DNA of 10,616 bases, taken from Candidatus Nanopelagicales bacterium. Lineage in GTDB: Bacteria > Actinomycetota > Actinomycetes > S36-B12 > UBA10799. The position numbers and the translations under genes are program-made. Shown piece after piece: positions 8,159-10,616 of this stretch (position 1 is its first letter; each line of letters begins with the position of its first letter). The stretch is from NCBI GenBank assembly GCA_025455985.1, contig JALOLM010000074.1, positions 1 through 10,616 of the forward strand, read 5' to 3'. Under the pieces are notes generated by a model. The model searched no databases and was not told the DNA's origin. It saw only the letters and a program-made list of their open reading frames with translations.

Positions 8159-8637
8159 CTGTTGCTGTGTTCGGACTCCACTGGGGGCAGGCTGATCCTG
8201 CACGTCATCTCTCCTCGTAGTCGAATGGCAAGTGCCCACGCCAGAAGTGCCAAGCCGACCAGCGCCAGATACGGCTGTACGGGGGCGAAGAACTGCAACG
8301 CACCGGTGCTGCCCAGGGCGATGAGCGCGATCTTGTTGCATACCGGGCAGCCGATGGCGAGGTAGGACAAGAACGCTCCCAGGGTGCCGCGCTTGTCCAG
8401 GCCGTGTTGCTGCCCTTCGGTCACATACGTGGCAGTGAGCAGACCCGTCAGCGCCGCCGTGGCCACGAGCACCTCCATGGCCCAGGTCGTGGGTTCGATG
8501 CTGCGTCCGAATACGGGGTTAGGGATGACAGCTGTACTCAGCCCGAGCGCTAGGTAGGTGACAGCAGCGACAGCGCCAGCGACCAGCCAGCGACGTGCGC
8601 TCCACTGCGCGAACGCTGTCAGAGGGCAAATGGGCAC
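8155..8637 (-). CDS. Four-helix membrane protein with a GCPVCNK motif
   Basis: The product is 160 residues from GTG 8637, with four predicted membrane helices at about residues 17-38, 52-72, 86-110 and 118-140. The third helix carries IGCPVCNKIALIALGSTGAL, with Cys97 and Cys100 in a CxxC arrangement followed by Asn and Lys. I recognise this motif as recurring in short uncharacterised actinobacterial membrane proteins but cannot attach a named function. CxxC in a membrane helix could bind a soft metal such as copper or undergo thiol/persulfide chemistry. Two further cysteines lie near the N-terminus (Cys4) and in the C-terminal tail. The start has no Shine-Dalgarno but sits six bases after a TATTAT box, consistent with a leaderless message. 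It is first in a two-gene unit with the TDT transporter. Confidence 0.8.
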   Translation of the reverse strand: MPICPLTAFAQWSARRWLVAGAVAAVTYLALGLSTAVIPNPVFGRSIEPTTWAMEVLVATAALTGLLTATYVTEGQQHGLDKRGTLGAFLSYLAIGCPVCNKIALIALGSTGALQFFAPVQPYLALVGLALLAWALAIRLRGEMTCRISLPPVESEHSNR

Positions 8638-8643
8638 GTCCCA

Positions 8644-8649
8644 ATAATA
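8644..8649 (-). promoter_or_regulatory. -10 box of a leaderless promoter for the GCPVCNK/TDT gene pair
   Basis: TATTAT on the minus strand (8649-8644) is close to the -10 consensus TATAAT and is followed by six bases (TGGGAC) and then GTG 8637. The spacing predicts transcription starting at the start codon. It shares the following TTGGGACG stretch with the presumed promoter of the SWEET gene at 9274-9263. No good -35 box is seen. Confidence 0.55.
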
Positions 8650-8663
8650 CCCTGAGGGGGTAT
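8647..8663. promoter_or_regulatory. CsoR-family-like operator (inverted repeat) overlapping the -10 box
   Basis: ATACCC-TGAGG-GGGTAT is a perfect 6-bp inverted repeat with a 5-bp spacer. The A/T-flanked C-tract and G-tract pattern is that of operators bound by CsoR-family repressors (copper-sensing CsoR, persulfide-sensing CstR and relatives), and it closely resembles what I recall of the Bacillus subtilis copZA site. It overlaps the TATTAT -10 box, so bound repressor would block transcription of the GCPVCNK/TDT pair. It also covers the first base of the stop codon (8665-8663) of the upstream SWEET gene. No CsoR-family gene lies within the window. The assignment rests on pattern resemblance only. 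Confidence 0.6.
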
Positions 8664-9262
8664 CAGGCGGTGACCGACCTGCGGGCGCCGGCCTCGACGA
8701 CGATCAGGCTCACGGTGACGGTCACTGCGATCACGTTGGTGATGATCATGGGCAGGTCGGGTCGGGCGAGACCGTAGGACAGCCATAGCGCCTGACCTGC
8801 CAGAAGCAGGCCAAGAGTTCCCATGGAAACCTCGGACACCAAGCCCGCGCGCCTGCGTTGCACGGACTCGATCAACTGCGGCACGGTGGTCATGATTCCG
8901 CAGAGCACGCCGATAGTGGAAGGAACGCCGGCGGGGGTGTTGACCAGCAGCGCGACGCCAGCGACTCCGGCTGCCAGCGGCGCCGCCACCGCCAAGAGCA
9001 GACCCCAGCGGCGCTGCCGCCGCAGCAGCAGCATGATGACCGGCAGCGTGGTCGCCACGAACGTGACGTTGCCGATGATGATGGCCGGAGCCTGCAGGAT
9101 CAGTCCGTACGCCAGCCACGCCACCCCCGACACCCCGAAGATGCACCAGGTCAGCAGGCTCACGCCCGCAGCGCTGTGATCGCGGGTGATGCGCACGATC
9201 TGTGGCAAGGACATGGAGGTCATCAGCACAGCCCCCGCGTAGCCGAACCACTCCGCGTCCAT
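8663..9262 (-). CDS. Full-length SWEET-like (MtN3/saliva, PQ-loop) transporter, 3+1+3 helices
   Basis: The product is 199 residues from ATG 9262, with seven predicted helices: three, a linker helix (about 87-107), and three. The two three-helix units are clearly related. The first has SLPQI (residues 18-22), AAGVS, WLAYGL (49-54) and IIIGNV (61-66). The second has TVPQL (126-130), AGLVS, WLSYGL (160-165) and IITNV (173-177). Trp49/Asn65 and Trp160/Asn176 keep the 16-residue spacing of the Trp-Asn sugar-contacting pair described in bacterial SemiSWEETs (Trp48/Asn64 in Leptospira biflexa, from memory). This supports a sugar or other small-solute uniporter. Most bacterial homologues are single 3-helix SemiSWEETs working as dimers, so the fused form is uncommon. 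The related vitamin-transporter fold (PnuC family) is an alternative, but the paired PQ motifs favour SWEET. No Shine-Dalgarno is present; a -10 box lies six bases upstream. Confidence 0.8.
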   Translation of the reverse strand: MDAEWFGYAGAVLMTSMSLPQIVRITRDHSAAGVSLLTWCIFGVSGVAWLAYGLILQAPAIIIGNVTFVATTLPVIMLLLRRQRRWGLLLAVAAPLAAGVAGVALLVNTPAGVPSTIGVLCGIMTTVPQLIESVQRRRAGLVSEVSMGTLGLLLAGQALWLSYGLARPDLPMIITNVIAVTVTVSLIVVEAGARRSVTA

Positions 9263-9268
9263 CGTCCC

Positions 9269-9274
9269 AACTTA
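9269..9274 (-). promoter_or_regulatory. Candidate -10 box for leaderless transcription of the SWEET-like gene
   Basis: TAAGTT on the minus strand (9274-9269) fits TANNNT and is separated by GGGACG from ATG 9262, again the spacing of a leaderless transcript. The sequence TTGGGACG between box and start is the same as at the GCPVCNK gene promoter. No -35 box is recognisable. Confidence 0.45.
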
Positions 9275-9361
9275 GCCGCCGCAGCAACGGCCTGCGGGTT
9301 GAGTGCGAGGTGCCCGTCGAAGCGCAGTAAGAGTCTTGTCGCCGACCAGACGGGCTGCGGG

Positions 9362-9367
9362 TAGATT
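9362..9367 (+). promoter_or_regulatory. Candidate -10 box for the thiamine transport operon
   Basis: TAGATT fits the TANNNT form and would start transcription at about 9374, just before the first conserved bases of the riboswitch (9379). TTGTCG at 9336-9341 is the nearest -35-like hexamer, but its 20-base spacing is too long to be convincing. Confidence 0.4.
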
Positions 9368-9375
9368 GGGTGGAG

Positions 9376-9466
9376 CAAGGGGAGCTCGGGACAGCCGGGC
9401 TGAGAGGGTCACCGTGAGCGTGGCCGACCCACCGAACCTGATCTGGGTAATGCCAGCGGAGGAATT
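9376..9466 (+). ncRNA. TPP riboswitch (THI element)
   Basis: All conserved blocks of the thiamine pyrophosphate aptamer are present in order. They are GGGGAGC (9379-9385), a small P3-type hairpin (CTCGG at 9385-9389 pairing with CCGGG at 9395-9399), CTGAGA (9400-9405), and a second hairpin (GGGTC 9406-9410 with GACCC 9426-9430). Then come ACCTGATC (9436-9443) and TGGGTAATGCCAGCG (9444-9458). The Shine-Dalgarno GGAGG (9458-9462) begins on the last conserved base of the aptamer, and there is no separate terminator hairpin with a U-tract before the GTG at 9467. This suggests control of translation initiation by TPP. The outer P1 stem is not obvious by eye, so the 5' boundary is approximate. Confidence 0.95.
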
Positions 9467-10480
9467 GTGAACAAGGTGCTGATCCTGCCAGTTGTGATCC
9501 TTCTGGGTGCCTGCTCCTCGGCGCCGGCCCCCACGCCGGAACCGCCCGACGAGGTGATTCTGCTGACCCACGACTCCTTCGCGATGTCGAAGAAGGTGCT
9601 GGCCGACTTCGAGAAGGAGTCCGGCTTCGATGTCAAGGTCGTACAGAACGGCGACACCGGACAACTTGTCAACTCGGCGGTCCTGTCCGCCGGTGCGCCG
9701 CAGGGCGACGTTCTGTTCGGCGTAGACAACACATTCCTCAGCCGTGCGCAGCAGGCCGGGGTCTTCGCCGACTACACGGCCGCGGCCGCCCCGGCGGATC
9801 TGGTCCAGCCGGGCGTCACGCCGATCGACACGGGTGCAGTGTGTCTGAACTACGACCGGGAGTACTTCCAGGGCAAGCAGCCCCCGAGCAGTCCTGCTGA
9901 TCTCGTGAAGCCCGAGTACCGCGATCTGACGGTTGTGCAGAACCCCGCCACCTCCAGCCCCGGCTTGGCGTTCCTCATGAGCACCACCGCGACCCAGCCG
10001 GATTGGCAGCAGTACTGGCGCGACCTCAAGGGCAACGGGGTCAAGGTGGTCGACAGTTGGGACAACGCCTACTACCAGCAGTTCTCCGGCGGTTCGGGGG
10101 AGGGCGAGCGTCCGATCGTGGTGTCCTACTCGACAAGCCCTGCTGCCGAGTCGATGTTCAGCAAGGTTCCCGGTAGTCAGCCGCCGACCGCGAACGTCGA
10201 TGCCGAGTGCTTCCAGCAGGTGGAGTACGCCGGGGTTCTCGAAGGTGCGGCCAACCCTGAGGGGGCGCGGGCGTTGGTCGACTTCATGCTCAGCGCTGCC
10301 TTCCAGGACCAGGTCGGCGAGCAGATGTTCGTCTACCCGGTCATCGAGGGGGCGCAAGTTCCTGAAGCATTCACCGAGTACGCGCCCGAACCGGCCGATC
10401 CGGTGGTGATGACGCCGGAGGAGATCGCCGCCGGACGCGACGATTGGATAGACCAGTGGTCGGCGATCATGGGGCAGTGA
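9467..10480 (+). CDS. thiB: Thiamine ABC transporter substrate-binding lipoprotein
   Basis: The product is 337 residues from GTG 9467, preceded by GGAGG (9458-9462). It has a short lipoprotein signal with lipobox LGAC (Cys16) and a Pro-rich tether, then an extracellular solute-binding domain of the ThiB/TbpA type. Visible family motifs are LLTHDSF (residues 32-38), FGVDNT, and VVSYSTSPAAE. It would capture thiamine or its phosphates outside the membrane and pass them to the ThiP permease. The TPP riboswitch directly upstream and the overlapping permease gene downstream confirm the role from context. In this Gram-positive-type cell the protein is lipid-anchored instead of free in a periplasm. 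Confidence 0.93.
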   Translation: MNKVLILPVVILLGACSSAPAPTPEPPDEVILLTHDSFAMSKKVLADFEKESGFDVKVVQNGDTGQLVNSAVLSAGAPQGDVLFGVDNTFLSRAQQAGVFADYTAAAAPADLVQPGVTPIDTGAVCLNYDREYFQGKQPPSSPADLVKPEYRDLTVVQNPATSSPGLAFLMSTTATQPDWQQYWRDLKGNGVKVVDSWDNAYYQQFSGGSGEGERPIVVSYSTSPAAESMFSKVPGSQPPTANVDAECFQQVEYAGVLEGAANPEGARALVDFMLSAAFQDQVGEQMFVYPVIEGAQVPEAFTEYAPEPADPVVMTPEEIAAGRDDWIDQWSAIMGQ

Positions 10481-10616
10481 ACGCCCGGCGCACCGCACTG
10501 CTCGCCGGACCGCTGGCCTTCCTGCTGCTGCTGTTCCTCGTCCCGCTCGCCGCGGTCCTGCGTGCCGGGCTGGCTGACGGGCCCACCGCGCTGTGGGGCA
10601 CGCTGGTCGCGTCGTC
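10477..10616 (+). CDS. thiP: Thiamine ABC transporter permease, 5' fragment
   Basis: GTG 10477 overlaps the thiB stop codon by GTGA (TGA at 10478-10480), the usual sign of translational coupling in an operon. Only 46 codons lie in the window: NARRTALLAGPLAFLLLLF is a positively charged N-terminus leading into a first membrane helix, as expected for ThiP. The assignment rests mainly on the thiB neighbour and the riboswitch, since the ABC permease signature (EAA loop) is beyond the edge. An ATPase gene (thiQ) would be expected further downstream. Confidence 0.8.
   Translation, partial: MNARRTALLAGPLAFLLLLFLVPLAAVLRAGLADGPTALWGTLVAS

Noticed and set aside
7146..8195. Plus-strand open frame of 349 codons opposite the TDT gene
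   Set aside because: Its product is a low-complexity Ala/Pro/Ser/Thr/Arg string with no domains, exactly antisense to a well-supported ten-helix transporter.
8159..8341. N-terminal extension of the TDT gene to 8341
   Set aside because: It would overlap most of the C-terminal third of the upstream gene and encodes an Arg/Gln-rich tail. The GTG at 8158 overlaps the upstream stop and fits the family N-terminus.

Overview
The window is high-GC DNA that reads as actinobacterial. The evidence is strong G/C bias at third codon positions, frequent GTG starts, GTGA-type gene overlaps, several start codons placed 6-7 bases after a TANNNT box (leaderless transcripts), and a proline-linker plus Ig-like tail typical of secreted actinobacterial proteins. 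I cannot name a genus. There are no RNA genes, insertion sequences, CRISPR arrays or phage genes, so this looks like ordinary chromosome with some unusual small loci.

Left part (1-2458, minus strand): two secreted proteins. The first, cut by the left edge, has a signal peptide with a twin-arginine-like motif and no family I recognise. The second is a Vgb/NHL-type beta-propeller with a C-terminal Ig-like domain. Its signal peptide and propeller lie in different frames, and removing one base at about 2385-2389 would join them exactly.

Middle (2602-7065, plus strand): a membrane O-acyltransferase (acyltransferase-3 plus SGNH domain, OatA-like architecture), probably modifying peptidoglycan or a surface glycan, then a large two-unit FtsX/MacB-type ABC permease with no ATPase gene beside it in the window.

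Right-middle (7154-9262, minus strand): three membrane genes running right to left. The first is a full-length SWEET-like protein with 3+1+3 membrane helices and both halves conserved. The second is a four-helix protein with a GCPVCNK motif. The third is a TDT-family (TehA/Ssu1/SLAC1) transporter whose GTG start overlaps the stop of the second. A 25-bp gap between the first and second genes holds a compact internal promoter. A CsoR-family-like inverted repeat (ATACCC-5-GGGTAT) overlaps its -10 box and also the stop codon of the SWEET gene. This copper- or persulfide-type control of a CPVCNK/TDT pair is the most interesting system here.

Right end (9362-10616, plus strand): a TPP riboswitch, then a ThiB-like thiamine-binding lipoprotein and the start of a ThiP-like permease (GTGA overlap), forming a thiamine ABC importer repressed by the cell's own thiamine pyrophosphate.
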